Positions 1 to 8,125 of a stretch of DNA of 64,000 nucleotides are shown here, one piece after another. The position numbers were made by a program, and so were the translations under genes. Below the pieces are notes generated by a model. The model did not search any database and was not told the DNA's origin. It saw nothing but the letters and a program-made list of their open reading frames with translations. How positions within the stretch are numbered: position 1 is the stretch's first letter; every line of letters begins with the position of its first letter. Origin of the DNA: Streptomyces inusitatus (GTDB lineage Bacteria > Actinomycetota > Actinomycetes > Streptomycetales > Streptomycetaceae); contig NZ_BMWG01000002.1 of assembly GCF_014651115.1 (NCBI RefSeq), positions 1 to 64,000 of the forward strand. Reading direction: 5' to 3'.

Positions 1-149
1 TACTCCCCCTCCTCCAACTCCTCACCGACCGCACCGAACACCGCATCAAAGACCTCGCCCACAACACCGGCCTCACCCGAAGCCAAGTGGCCAAAGTCAT
101 CGAAGAACTCATGACCGGGGGAATCGTCGCGGTCCGGAAGCGGGCGTGA
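1..149 (+). CDS. 3' end of a helix-turn-helix protein (partial)
   Basis: Only the last 48 codons (frame starting at base 3) lie in the window. They read as a winged-helix-like segment: an amphipathic stretch around RIKDLAHNTGLTRSQVAKVI, then EELMTGGIVAVRKRA and a TGA stop at 147. The pattern of a helix, a turn at NTGLTRSQ and a recognition helix, followed by a short beta-wing, is typical of MarR/ArsR-like DNA-binding domains at a C-terminus. The remainder of the gene, and so its ligand domain or role, is outside the window. Confidence 0.55.
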   Translation, partial: LPLLQLLTDRTEHRIKDLAHNTGLTRSQVAKVIEELMTGGIVAVRKRA

Positions 150-168
150 GGGCGCGACCCAGCCACGG

Positions 169-705
169 TCACGGGCCCGTGTTTCCCTCGAAGGCACCCA
201 GGCTGATCAGGCTTATCCGGTGGTCCCAGGCGTCCCACCGCACATGCTTCCGCGCGCCCCAGTAGTAGTTGTCGTAGCCCATGAGGTCGCCGTATGCCTC
301 GTCTTCGTGCGTCCGGTCGGGTCTGCCGAACGCAACCAGGAGTTCCTCGTACGAGGTCAGGTGGGCGAAGTGGGACAGATGCGGGCCGTAGATCGCGAAG
401 CCGACGACTGTCCCTGCTCGAACCTTGTAGGTGAGCTTGTCGGTGCAGTACAAGAATCCGTCTGACTGGGCAGCGTGGTTGACGACCTCGTCGAGGGTCA
501 GCTGCCGCCCGTCGGTGGCGTAGTACTCGCTGTCGGTGTCGGTCCCGCCGCAGTACCGGGCGACTACGGAGGACTGGGCCTGGACGATGCTCCGGCGTGG
601 AACGCTGGTGGCTGGCGCTCCCAGGGCTGTGCCGCTCATCGCGACAGTCGTGAGGTCGAGGTCCGGCCGGGACAGTATGTCCAGATTGTCGAGGATCTCG
701 ATCAT
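169..705 (-). CDS. Conserved-looking hypothetical protein, 178 aa
   Basis: A soluble 178-residue protein with no signal peptide or membrane segment. It is rich in aromatic and charged residues, with a C-terminal block DLMGYDNYYWGARKHVRWD. I do not recognise a named domain. The look (small, acidic, Trp/Tyr-rich, alone in an accessory stretch) is like cytoplasmic immunity or SUKH-type proteins, but that is only resemblance. The ATG at 705 has no convincing Shine-Dalgarno sequence upstream. It converges on the partial gene at the left edge with about 20 bases between stops. Confidence 0.6.
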   Translation of the reverse strand: MIEILDNLDILSRPDLDLTTVAMSGTALGAPATSVPRRSIVQAQSSVVARYCGGTDTDSEYYATDGRQLTLDEVVNHAAQSDGFLYCTDKLTYKVRAGTVVGFAIYGPHLSHFAHLTSYEELLVAFGRPDRTHEDEAYGDLMGYDNYYWGARKHVRWDAWDHRISLISLGAFEGNTGP

Positions 706-843
706 CGTCAGAGTCTAAGGTCGCCATGAGGGGGTCCGAACGCGGCCAGTCGGCACTCCTCAAGGCTCCCGGTCCCGGCGAACCGCCGAGGAACACATGA
801 CACGCCTCCGCCAGGATGCGCACCCGTCCTTCGGCGATGCCTG

Positions 844-1242
844 TCACAGCCGTCCCTCACCCTCCCGCAGCAGCCATTCCCTGGCCGAAGGAACGCGGCC
901 AAGGAGCTGGCCCACCTTCATGCCTTCTTCGCGTGAGGTCACCCTCGGCAGTGGGCTGAAGTCTTCGGGAAGTACGTCCAGCCAGCTCACCACGCGGTCT
1001 CCCGCCCGCAGAGTGATCAACAATTCGCACCGCAGCTGGCGTGGAACGTCCGGGCGGTGGGACAGGCTGTTCCACAGGGTCGGCCACAGATAATGGGTGC
1101 CATCAGGCGCCGCATTCGCCCGCACCCACGCCGGGTCCAGTCGCGAGTTCAGGCTGAGGTCACACGCCCGCTCCTCCAGTCTGAACAGCGAGGACGAATC
1201 GATGACTTTCACCTCGCGAGGCAGTGGCTCATCGAAGGTCAT
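844..1242 (-). CDS. Hypothetical protein, 132 aa
   Basis: An unrecognised soluble protein. The frame is open up to 1302, but the ATG at 1242 (MTFDEPLPREVKVID) is preferred because the residues upstream look like translated leader. An upstream GTG at 1302 would add 20 residues. Codon use is GC-biased at third positions, which supports coding. No membrane segment, signal or metal motif is visible. It is divergent from the acetyltransferase at 1386 with about 140 bases between them that must hold both promoters. No function is proposed. Confidence 0.5.
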   Translation of the reverse strand: MTFDEPLPREVKVIDSSSLFRLEERACDLSLNSRLDPAWVRANAAPDGTHYLWPTLWNSLSHRPDVPRQLRCELLITLRAGDRVVSWLDVLPEDFSPLPRVTSREEGMKVGQLLGRVPSAREWLLREGEGRL

Positions 1243-1385
1243 CGGCCCATGCTGCCCCACAGCGCCCCACCACGAGGAGCCGACCCCGACGAGTTGCCGC
1301 ACGACAAGGCCGCAATCTTGATCGTGCGGGAGCCCGGCGGCCTGTGTACTGGTGTGCGGCGACGCCGGCCTGACAGGATCGGCTC

Positions 1386-1928
1386 GTGATCAGAGCCTCG
1401 GTAACCCTGCGCGAACTCGTTGTCGGTGACTGTCACTCCGTACATGCCTTCGCCAGTCTTCCGGAGGCTTGCCGCTACCAGGCATGGGGGCCGAACACCG
1501 AGGAACAGACAAGGGACTTCGTTCAGGGCGCGGTGGATGCCCGGTCACAGTCCCCGAGGACGAGATTCGTGTACGCGGGCTGCCTCGACGGTGAACTCGT
1601 CGGTATCGGCGAACTGAAGGTTCGCAGTCTGGCCCACCGGCAGGGCGAGATCTCCTATCTCGTCCATCCCCGGGTGTGGGGTCGCGGCGTGGGCACAGCC
1701 ATCGGCGGGGAACTTCTCGGCAGAGGGTTCGGGTCGACAGGGCTGCACCGGATCTTCGCGACCTGTGATCCTCGCAATGTGGCATCGGCCCGGGTGCTGG
1801 GCAAGCTCGGCATGGTCCACGAGGGCCGGCACCGGCACACCGTTCTGCTCCGGGACGGCTGGCGTGACTCCGAGGTCTTCAGCATCCTCCAAACAGAATG
1901 GGTGCACCGGCCCGAGCCTCTTCGCTGA
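1386..1928 (+). CDS. GNAT family N-acetyltransferase (RimJ/RimL type)
   Basis: A 180-residue GNAT acetyltransferase, which transfers an acetyl group from acetyl-CoA to an amine. The acetyl-CoA loop is seen as SYLVHPRVWGRGVGT (R/Q-x-x-G-x-G/A pattern), then GFGSTGLHRIFATCDPRNVASARVLGKLGM, the usual RimJ/RimL segment where a residue lines the CoA site and the last helix begins. Length matches the family. The GTG at 1386 gives the canonical N-terminal strand (ASVTLRELVVGD). The substrate cannot be told: ribosomal protein N-termini, an antibiotic or a small amine are all possible. It stands alone and converges on the next gene. Confidence 0.88.
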   Translation: MIRASVTLRELVVGDCHSVHAFASLPEACRYQAWGPNTEEQTRDFVQGAVDARSQSPRTRFVYAGCLDGELVGIGELKVRSLAHRQGEISYLVHPRVWGRGVGTAIGGELLGRGFGSTGLHRIFATCDPRNVASARVLGKLGMVHEGRHRHTVLLRDGWRDSEVFSILQTEWVHRPEPLR

Positions 1929-1931
1929 GAT

Positions 1932-1951
1932 GTAGCCCGCGCGGCGGCTAC
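1932..1951. terminator. Weak hairpin between convergent genes
   Basis: GTAGCC (1932-1937) pairs with GGCTAC (1946-1951) around an 8-base GC-rich loop in the 54-base gap between two convergent stops. The stem is short and there is no U-run, so termination is inferred from position only. Confidence 0.3.
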
Positions 1952-1982
1952 GGCGAACGCGCGCCGATGGCTCGGCCTCCGC

Positions 1983-2303
1983 TTACGCCGGCAGTCTCAC
2001 CACGGCCGGCGTGGTCATCTCGTTGTACTCAAGGGAGATCGGGTCCAGCTCGACGCTCTGAACCAGGACTCCGGGAAAGTCCTCGAACCGGGCGAGGGCG
2101 TCCGCGATGGCCCGAGTCAGCGTCTCGGCCTCGAAGGAGCATGTGAACCACGACCGCTCAGGGGACTCGACCAGCGAGATCCTCCCGTCGTGGAAGCCGG
2201 CCACCTGCGCCAGCGCATCGGACTGCTCCTCGGTGATGATGTCCTGCAAAACCAGGTTGAAATACCAGTTACGCGCAGGCACGGTGCTGCCTGACGAATC
2301 CAT
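1983..2303 (-). CDS. Hypothetical protein, 106 aa
   Basis: A small soluble protein of unknown function. The frame is open to 2444, but the start at 2303 (MDSSGSTVPARNWYF) is preferred because AGCGAGG sits seven bases upstream of it. A second ATG at 2309 is too close to that ribosome binding site. The middle (GRISLVESPERSWFTCSF then ETLTRAIADALARFEDFPGVLVQSVELDPISL) looks like an alternating beta-alpha-beta fold with no catalytic motif. It lies where oxyR is found next to ahpC in other streptomycetes, but it is not a LysR protein. Confidence 0.6.
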   Translation of the reverse strand: MDSSGSTVPARNWYFNLVLQDIITEEQSDALAQVAGFHDGRISLVESPERSWFTCSFEAETLTRAIADALARFEDFPGVLVQSVELDPISLEYNEMTTPAVVRLPA

Positions 2304-2479
2304 CGACATACCTCGCTTCTTCGCTCGGGTTCTGTGGCGTGGAGGAAACAGTGCGCCGCTGGCTGCACGGGCAGCAGTAGGGCCCATGACCGTATGTACT
2401 ACTCGCCGACCGCGAGGAGGGTACGGAATCAGAAGCGAGGCCATCCGATCGGGCTACCGCACGGCCCAGGGGTGACCCC

Positions 2480-2523
2480 GACCGATTGATCGGGCCCCCT
2501 GATCACATTGACCCGATTGATCG
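2480..2523. promoter_or_regulatory. Paired direct repeats upstream of ahpC
   Basis: The 11-mer CCGATTGATCG occurs twice, at 2482-2492 and 2513-2523. The copies are 31 bases apart start to start, about three helical turns, and both lie within 115 bases of the ahpC GTG. Repeats in phase on one face of the helix suggest an activator or repressor site. In Streptomyces the ahpCD operon is known to be controlled by OxyR. The motif was not matched to a known OxyR box, so the regulator is unassigned. Confidence 0.5.
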
Positions 2524-2593
2524 ATTTCACCAACGATCGCGGATATGACAGGGTTCCTTTTGTCCAAACCCTCATGCATCCAGGAGTAACACT

Positions 2594-3148
2594 GTGCTGA
2601 CTGTCGGCGACCAGTTCCCCACCTACGAGCTCACTGCCTGCGTCTCCCTGGAGGCCGGTAAGGAGTTCGAGGTCATCACCCACAAGTCCTACGAGGGCAA
2701 GTGGAAGGTCGTCTTCGCGTGGCCGAAGGACTTCACCTTCGTGTGCCCGACCGAGATCGCCGCGTTCGGCAAGCTGAACGACGAGTTCGCCGACCGTGAC
2801 GCGCAGGTGCTGGGATTCTCCGGGGACTCGGAGTTTGTGCACCACGCCTGGCGCAAGGACCACGCGGACCTGCGTGACCTGCCCTTCCCGATGCTGGCGG
2901 ACTCGAAGCACGAGCTGATGCGCGACCTGGGCATCGAGGGTGAGGACGGGTTCGCGCAGCGTGCCGTCTTCATCGTGGACCCGAACAACGAGATTCAGTT
3001 CACGATGGTGACCGCCGGGTCCGTGGGCCGGAACCCGAAGGAGGTCCTGCGGGTGCTGGACGCGCTCCAGACGGACGAGCTGTGCCCGTGCAACTGGACC
3101 AAGGGCGAGACGACGCTGGACCCGGTCGCGCTGCTGGCCGGTGAGTGA
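2594..3148 (+). CDS. ahpC: Alkyl hydroperoxide reductase AhpC (2-Cys peroxiredoxin)
   Basis: A typical 2-Cys peroxiredoxin of 184 residues that reduces alkyl and hydrogen peroxides in the cytoplasm. The peroxidatic cysteine is C51 in FTFVCPTEI, with the PxxxT/SxxC environment intact. The C-terminal ELCPCNW supplies C164 and C166 for disulfide resolution, as in actinobacterial AhpC that couples to AhpD. The GTG start is set by AGGAG at 2582-2586. ahpD follows after three bases, so the pair is one operon. Direct repeats upstream (2482-2523) are a likely control site. Confidence 0.97.
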   Translation: MLTVGDQFPTYELTACVSLEAGKEFEVITHKSYEGKWKVVFAWPKDFTFVCPTEIAAFGKLNDEFADRDAQVLGFSGDSEFVHHAWRKDHADLRDLPFPMLADSKHELMRDLGIEGEDGFAQRAVFIVDPNNEIQFTMVTAGSVGRNPKEVLRVLDALQTDELCPCNWTKGETTLDPVALLAGE

Positions 3149-3151
3149 CAC

Positions 3152-3688
3152 ATGGCTCTCGACGCTCTGAAGTCCGCGCTGCCGGACTATGCCAAGGACC
3201 TGAAGCTGAACCTGGGCTCGGTCATCGGCAACAATGACAAGCTTTCGCAGCAGCAGCTGTGGGGCACGGTTCTCGCCACCGCGATCGCTTCGCGCAGCGC
3301 CATTGTGCTGCGGGAGCTGGAGCCGGAGGCGAAGGCGAACCTGACGCCGGAGGCGTACACCGCCGCGAAGGCGGCGGCGGCCGTGATGGCGATGAACAAC
3401 GTCTTCTACCGGACGCGGCACCTGCTGTCGGACCCGGAGTACGGCACGCTGCGCGCCGGGCTGCGGATGAATGTCATCGGCAACCCGGGTGTGGAGAAGG
3501 TCGACTTCGAGCTGTGGTCGCTGGCGGTGTCGGCCGTCAACGGCTGTGGCCAGTGCCTGGACTCGCACGAGCAGGTGCTCCGCAAGGCCGGGGTCGAGCG
3601 GGACGTCATCCAGGAGTCGTTCAAGATCGCGGCCGTGGTGCAGGCCGTGGGCGCGACCCTCGACGCCGAGGCCGTGCTCGCGGGCTGA
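3152..3688 (+). CDS. ahpD: Alkyl hydroperoxide reductase AhpD
   Basis: The 178-residue thiol protein that recycles oxidised AhpC through its own CxxC, in turn reduced by lipoamide systems. The catalytic motif [10 protein letters not shown] gives C132 and C135, with H139 four residues on and E120 in the position of the proton-relay glutamate. This matches the mycobacterial enzyme. It is the second gene of the operon with ahpC and is followed by a 19-bp terminator hairpin. Full length and no anomalies. Confidence 0.97.
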   Translation: MALDALKSALPDYAKDLKLNLGSVIGNNDKLSQQQLWGTVLATAIASRSAIVLRELEPEAKANLTPEAYTAAKAAAAVMAMNNVFYRTRHLLSDPEYGTLRAGLRMNVIGNPGVEKVDFELWSLAVSAVNGCGQCLDSHEQVLRKAGVERDVIQESFKIAAVVQAVGATLDAEAVLAG

Positions 3689-3708
3689 GGCTCGCACGTA
3701 CATACATC

Positions 3709-3753
3709 ACATCGGTCTCCGTACCCCTGACGAGGGGGTACGGAGACCGATGT
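3709..3753. terminator. Strong bidirectional terminator between ahpD and aztD
   Basis: A perfect 19-bp stem (3709-3727 with 3735-3753) closes a 7-base loop between two convergent genes. The stem is very stable and, being symmetric, could end transcription from both sides. There is a short TTT run just after it on the ahpD side. Confidence 0.85.
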
Positions 3754-3764
3754 CGTTTCAGGGG

Positions 3765-4964
3765 TCAGTGCTTGACGCCGCTCAGCTCGTTGGACGGCTT
3801 CGGCAGGGTCGCCGAGGCGAGCTTCTTGCCGGATTCGACGTCGATGGCGTGGATCTTCCGGGTGGCCGGGTCGGAGACATAGGCCGTGTGGTCGCGTACG
3901 AAGATCGCGGGGCGGGGGCGCTGCCAGTCCAGCGGCTCCTTCCAGGCGCCGATCACGGGGAGCGCCTTGGTGACCTCGCCCTTCTCGGGGTCGATGACAT
4001 GGATCGCGCCGTCGGTGCCGAGGACGAGCGCCTCGCCGTGCGGGCCCCGGGCGAGGGAGCGGAAGGTGTAGCTGGTGTTGTCCAGGTCGACCAGGCGCAG
4101 CTTTCCGGTGCGGGTGTCGATGAGGGAGATCTGCTCGGGGCGTTCGAGTTCGGCGTCGGCGTCCTTCTTGTAGTCGCCGAGGACGATCGGGGACTCGTCG
4201 GAGCCGGCGACGTTGCCGATCCTGCCGTACGGGGTGGGGCTGTCGACCTTGGTGATCTTGCCGTCGCGGTAGATCAGGACGCCGTCCTCGCAGCCGATGA
4301 CGACGGCCTCGTCCTTGGCGGTGGCCTCGCCGTGGACGCCGGGGCACTTCTCGCTGCGGGCGATCTCCTCGCGGTCCTTGCCGAGTACGGAGATGCCGAC
4401 GCGCTCCTCCTCGGTGCCGAGGGTGGTGAGAAGCCGGCCGTCGGCCAGCTCGACGGCGACTCCGTGGTGCGGGGAGCCGGTGCGGTGGATGTCGGTCCTG
4501 GGCGCTCCGTCGGCCAGCTTCTTCGGGTCGAAGGCGGTGATGTCGCCGGTGCCGTCGGTGAAGAGGACGGTCCGGCCGGCGTGGCGGACGACATGGCCGG
4601 GCTTGGCGCCGGGGAACTCGATGTCGGTGAGGGTGCCGCCCGCCGCGTCCAGGGCGCGGAAGCCGGTCGCGGTGGATATCAGGACATGGCGGTCGTCGCC
4701 GGCGGGGTTGACCCGGTTGAATCCCTTGAGGGGGATGTCCTTCGCGAGTTCGAGGGTGTCGCCGTCGAGGAGGTGGAGACCGCCGTCGTACGTGGTGACC
4801 AGCGGGTTGTTGATCTTCTCGGCGGCCTTGGACGCCTTGGGCTCCTCGGTCTTCGCGGACGGCTTGTCCTCCGTGCCGCACGCGGTGAGCGAGACGGCGG
4901 TGGCGAGGACGACGGCGGCTCCGGCGAGTCGCCGGGTTCGCCGGGTTCTCGGGGGGATTCTCAT
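3765..4964 (-). CDS. aztD: AztD-like zinc metallochaperone lipoprotein (copy 1)
   Basis: A 399-residue exported lipoprotein; the signal peptide ends at the lipobox SLTAC with lipidated Cys 29. The body is a run of short repeats with TYDGGLHLLDGDT, RHVLISTATGFRALD and KIHAIDVESGKKL patterns, as expected of a seven-bladed beta-propeller. AztD proteins are extracytoplasmic zinc chaperones that hand Zn(II) to the AztC binding protein. His residues in GSPHHGVAVE and ECPGVHGE-like loops could be metal ligands. It is the last gene of a leftward zinc operon, 24 bases after aztC. A second AztD-like gene sits on the other side of aztC. Confidence 0.82.
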   Translation of the reverse strand: MRIPPRTRRTRRLAGAAVVLATAVSLTACGTEDKPSAKTEEPKASKAAEKINNPLVTTYDGGLHLLDGDTLELAKDIPLKGFNRVNPAGDDRHVLISTATGFRALDAAGGTLTDIEFPGAKPGHVVRHAGRTVLFTDGTGDITAFDPKKLADGAPRTDIHRTGSPHHGVAVELADGRLLTTLGTEEERVGISVLGKDREEIARSEKCPGVHGEATAKDEAVVIGCEDGVLIYRDGKITKVDSPTPYGRIGNVAGSDESPIVLGDYKKDADAELERPEQISLIDTRTGKLRLVDLDNTSYTFRSLARGPHGEALVLGTDGAIHVIDPEKGEVTKALPVIGAWKEPLDWQRPRPAIFVRDHTAYVSDPATRKIHAIDVESGKKLASATLPKPSNELSGVKH

Positions 4965-4988
4965 GGCGGGGTGTTCCTTTCTGGGGAA

Positions 4989-5912
4989 TCAGGTCAGTCC
5001 GTCGGCTATCGCCGTGGTGTTGGCGCGCATCATGGCGAGGTAGGTGGGCGCTCCCCCGCGTGCGTCGGTGAGGGACTCGGAGAAGAGCGGGACGATCTCG
5101 ACGTCCACCCCGCTCTCGCTCTTCAGCACCCGGGCCAGCCGGTCGGGCTGGGAGGAGTCGGCGAAGACCGCCCGTACACCCGCCTTCTCGACGGCGGTGG
5201 CCAGGGATTTGAGGTCGGAGGCGCTCGGCGAGGCGAGCGTGGTGCCGCTGGGGATGACGGCTCCGACGACGCGGAAGCCGTAGCGCTGGGCGAGATAGCC
5301 GAAGACATGGTGGTTGGTGACCAGGGCGCGCTTGTCGGCGGGGATCGCGTCGAAGGTCTCGCCCATCCAGTGGGCGAGGTCGGCGAGTTCCCGGTCGTAG
5401 CCGTCGGCGTTGGCGCGTATCGCGGCGGTGTCGACGCCGTCGGCGTGCTCGGCGATCCGGTCGGCGATGAGACCGGCGGCCTTGCGGACCCGGTGCGGGT
5501 CGGTCCAGAAGTGCGGGTCGGGCTGTCCGGCCATGGCGTCGGAGCGGTAGTCGACGGGGTCGACGGCCTCGCCGACCGCGAGCACGGGTACGCCCGCCTC
5601 GCGGGCGGCGTCGACATGGCGCAGTACGTTCTCCTCCAGGCCGAGGCCGTTGTGGACGACGAGGTCGGCGCGCTCGATGCGGGCGGCGTCCTGGGCGGAG
5701 ACCCCGAAGGAATGCGGGTCGGCCCCGGGTCTCATCAGTACGGTCACCTCGGCCTCGTCGCCCGCTATCTCGCGGGTGATGTCGCCGAGGATGTTGGTGG
5801 TGACGACCACGCTGGGCCGGTCCTCGCCGCCGGGGGCGCAGCCTGCGAGGGCGAGCAGCAGAGTGCCCGCGAGAAGGAGGGCGAAGGGGGTACGGGGGGT
5901 ACGGGGGGTCAT
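4989..5912 (-). CDS. aztC: Zinc ABC transporter substrate-binding lipoprotein AztC
   Basis: A cluster A-I metal-binding lipoprotein of 307 residues (lipobox LALAGC, Cys 25) that captures zinc outside the membrane for the AztAB importer. Expected ligands are visible: H67 in GADPHSFG, H134 in QPDPHFW, H201/H202 in TNHHVFGY and D252 in FADSSQ. The His-rich loop seen in ZnuA proteins is absent, as is usual when a separate AztD chaperone loads the site. Its ATG overlaps the stop of the upstream aztD-like gene as ATGA, so translation is coupled. Confidence 0.93.
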   Translation of the reverse strand: MTPRTPRTPFALLLAGTLLLALAGCAPGGEDRPSVVVTTNILGDITREIAGDEAEVTVLMRPGADPHSFGVSAQDAARIERADLVVHNGLGLEENVLRHVDAAREAGVPVLAVGEAVDPVDYRSDAMAGQPDPHFWTDPHRVRKAAGLIADRIAEHADGVDTAAIRANADGYDRELADLAHWMGETFDAIPADKRALVTNHHVFGYLAQRYGFRVVGAVIPSGTTLASPSASDLKSLATAVEKAGVRAVFADSSQPDRLARVLKSESGVDVEIVPLFSESLTDARGGAPTYLAMMRANTTAIADGLT

Positions 5913-7162
5913 CGGCCGGTCTCCACCATGTGGGCGGGCGGGAAGGGGAGGGTGAAGGTGCGGGAGATCCGCAGGCCGTCGCCGTGGTCGATCTCGTGGA
6001 TCTTCTTCGCGGCCGTGTCGTTGATGTACGCGCGGTCGGCGTCGATCTCGACGGCGGGCGGCGGGGCGTCGGCGTCCCCCGTACGCGTCGCTGCGAGGAT
6101 CCGCCGCTCGGCGGTGCGCTTCCCGGTGACGGGGTCATGGGCCCTGAGCACGCCGTCCTCGCCGAGTGCGAGCACGGGCGCGCCCTCGCCCGCCGTGTTG
6201 ACGGCGGTGACCGGGCCGGTCTTGATCAGGGTCCAGGTGCGGGCGGTGACGTCGAGGACCCAGACCGCGTCGCGGCCCGCGCGGGCGGTGAGGGTGGTGC
6301 TGCCGGGGCGGTGGGTGAAGCGGTCGGCGCGGCGGGGCGCTTCGACGGATTCGCCGTAGGGGATCCGCACTCCGGTGTGGCGGCCGTTCTCGCCGGTGAC
6401 GGTGACGAGGAGGGCTCCGTCGGCGCAGCCGAGGACGACGCCCCGTCGGGTGACGGCCGCGCCGCGCGGCTCCGCGCACTTCTCGGCGAGGACGGTCTTC
6501 CGTACGCCGTCGCCGCCGCGCACCTCGACGGCGTCGCGGCCGGGGCCGGTGCCCGCGAGGACGAGGTGGTCCTTGTGGGGTACGGCGGGGCCCGCCGGGT
6601 TCTTGAGGGCGGTGCCCTCGCCGGTCTCGCCCTTGACCTCGCCTTTCTCCAGTGCGGCGCGGTCGAGGAGGCGGGTGGTGCCGTCGGCGGAGGAGAGCGA
6701 GGTGACGGCGGTGGAGCCGTGGACGCGGGCCGGTGGCTCTCCCCGGATCTCGCCGAGGTGGCGGACGGGCGCGCGGTAGTGGTGGACATGGTCGCCGTGG
6801 TCGACGGTCCAGCCGCCGCCGTCGATGACATGGGCGCCCGCGCGGGTGGCGGCGTAGGCGAACCGTCCGTCGGTGAACAGGGCCCGGACGGGTGCGGTCC
6901 GGCCCGCCGGGGTGAGGTCGCCGGTGAGATCGCCGGTGATCAGGTCGAGTACGCCGACGGTGCCGGTGGCGGTGTCGGCGAGCACCAGCCGGGGCTGGCG
7001 CTCGGCCGTCTCCTCGGCCCCTTCGACGTATCCGTGCGGGGCTTCCGATTTCCCGGAGGCCGGGGGGTCGGCGGCGGGGCTCTGGCAGCCGGAGATGAGC
7101 AGGGCGGTGGCGAGTACGGCGGAGAGGGCGATCGCCGAGGCGGTCTTCGAAGCAGTGGTCAT
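5909..7162 (-). CDS. AztD-like lipoprotein (copy 2)
   Basis: A second beta-propeller lipoprotein, 417 residues, with lipobox LLISGC (Cys 26). It shares the layout and several blade motifs of copy 1, such as RVHGSTAV, VLGCADGALLVTV and AYINDTAAKKIHEID near the C-terminus, but the two are clearly diverged. An HGDHVHHYR segment is a plausible zinc site. It lies between aztB and aztC and overlaps aztC by ATGA. Either copy may be the working chaperone, or they may act in sequence or bind different metals. Identity as AztD is inferred from fold and context. Confidence 0.75.
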   Translation of the reverse strand: MTTASKTASAIALSAVLATALLISGCQSPAADPPASGKSEAPHGYVEGAEETAERQPRLVLADTATGTVGVLDLITGDLTGDLTPAGRTAPVRALFTDGRFAYAATRAGAHVIDGGGWTVDHGDHVHHYRAPVRHLGEIRGEPPARVHGSTAVTSLSSADGTTRLLDRAALEKGEVKGETGEGTALKNPAGPAVPHKDHLVLAGTGPGRDAVEVRGGDGVRKTVLAEKCAEPRGAAVTRRGVVLGCADGALLVTVTGENGRHTGVRIPYGESVEAPRRADRFTHRPGSTTLTARAGRDAVWVLDVTARTWTLIKTGPVTAVNTAGEGAPVLALGEDGVLRAHDPVTGKRTAERRILAATRTGDADAPPPAVEIDADRAYINDTAAKKIHEIDHGDGLRISRTFTLPFPPAHMVETGR

Positions 7163-7212
7163 GGCGGTGGGCCGTACTCCCTTGGGCGGGCCGGGTGGGC
7201 CGGGCGGGCCGT

Positions 7213-8064
7213 TCACGGGCGGGGGGCGGTGGGTTCGGGGAGCCTCGGCAGGCGGTCGCGGGCGCCCGCGACCAGCGTGGAGAGCAGGAATTGGAGGACC
7301 GCGACGGCGGCGATCGTGGCTCCGGCGGCGGTGCCGAGATGCCAGGAGAGGAGCAGTCCGAGGAAGGTCGCACTCACTCCGGTGCAGGCCGCCCCGGCCA
7401 TGATCATCGGGATTCGGCGGGCCCAGGGCAGTGCGGTCGCCGGGGGCGCGATGAGGAGTCCGAAGACGAGCAGGGTGCCCACGATGTGGAAGGAGGCGAC
7501 GATCGCCAGGGTGAGGAGGCCGAGCAGCGCGAGGTGCGCGAGGCGGGGCCGCAGCCCCAGGGTGTGGGCCTTCCGCTCGTCGAAGGCGAGGGCGACGAAG
7601 GGCCGGTGGCCCAGGACCGAGACGGCGAGCGCGATGCCCAGCGCGATCAGCAGCTGGACGAGGTCGCTCTCCCGCACGGCGAGCACATCGCCGAAGAGGA
7701 AGCCGGTCAGATCGACGGCGAAGGACTGCGAGCGGGACACGACGATCACGCCGAGGGAGAGCATCCCCACGAAGAGCAGCCCGATGCCGGTGTCCTGGGA
7801 GAGCCGGGGCGAGCGGCCGAGCACACCGACGCCCAGCGCCATGGCGGCGGCGCTGGCGGCGGCCCCGGCCAGCAGATTTCCGCCGAGCAGCGAGGCGAGG
7901 GCGACACCCGGCAGCATCCCGTGCGACATGGCGTCGCCGAGGAAGGCCATGCCTCTCAGTACGACCCAGGTGCCGGCGAGCGCGCAGATCAGCGATACGA
8001 GGACGCCTCCCCACAACGCCCGCTGCACAAAGGTCACCTCGAAGGGCCCCGTCAACCATTCCAT
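7213..8064 (-). CDS. aztB: Zinc ABC transporter permease AztB
   Basis: A 283-residue ABC-3 family permease with about eight hydrophobic helices that carries zinc (possibly also manganese) across the membrane. The ABC-3 signature region GMAFLGDAMSHGMLPGVALA is intact and contacts the ATPase. The ATG at 8064 (MEWLTGPFEVTFVQRAL) is preferred; upstream codons run into the regulatory region and the divergent gene. It heads the leftward operon aztB, aztD copy 2, aztC, aztD copy 1 and faces aztA across a 61-base gap holding the Zur-like box. Confidence 0.93.
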   Translation of the reverse strand: MEWLTGPFEVTFVQRALWGGVLVSLICALAGTWVVLRGMAFLGDAMSHGMLPGVALASLLGGNLLAGAAASAAAMALGVGVLGRSPRLSQDTGIGLLFVGMLSLGVIVVSRSQSFAVDLTGFLFGDVLAVRESDLVQLLIALGIALAVSVLGHRPFVALAFDERKAHTLGLRPRLAHLALLGLLTLAIVASFHIVGTLLVFGLLIAPPATALPWARRIPMIMAGAACTGVSATFLGLLLSWHLGTAAGATIAAVAVLQFLLSTLVAGARDRLPRLPEPTAPRP

Positions 8065-8081
8065 GAACCGGGACCCTATGA

Positions 8082-8096
8082 TGAAAACGATTATCA
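8082..8096. promoter_or_regulatory. Zur-like operator between aztB and aztA
   Basis: TGAAAACGATTATCA is an imperfect 7-1-7 palindrome with TGA/TCA ends and AT-rich arms. It closely resembles Zur boxes described in Streptomyces. It lies 17 bases from the aztB ATG and 29 bases from the aztA GTG, so one bound repressor could shut both promoters when zinc is plentiful. The sequence match is by eye; the zur gene itself is not in this window. Confidence 0.75.
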
Positions 8097-8125
8097 GTGC
8101 AATCAGGCGTGGAGGTGCTTCCGGG

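Noticed and set aside
708..902. 64-codon leftward frame between two hypothetical genes
   Set aside because: Cys/Arg-rich shadow-like sequence that overlaps the next gene, with no ribosome binding site.
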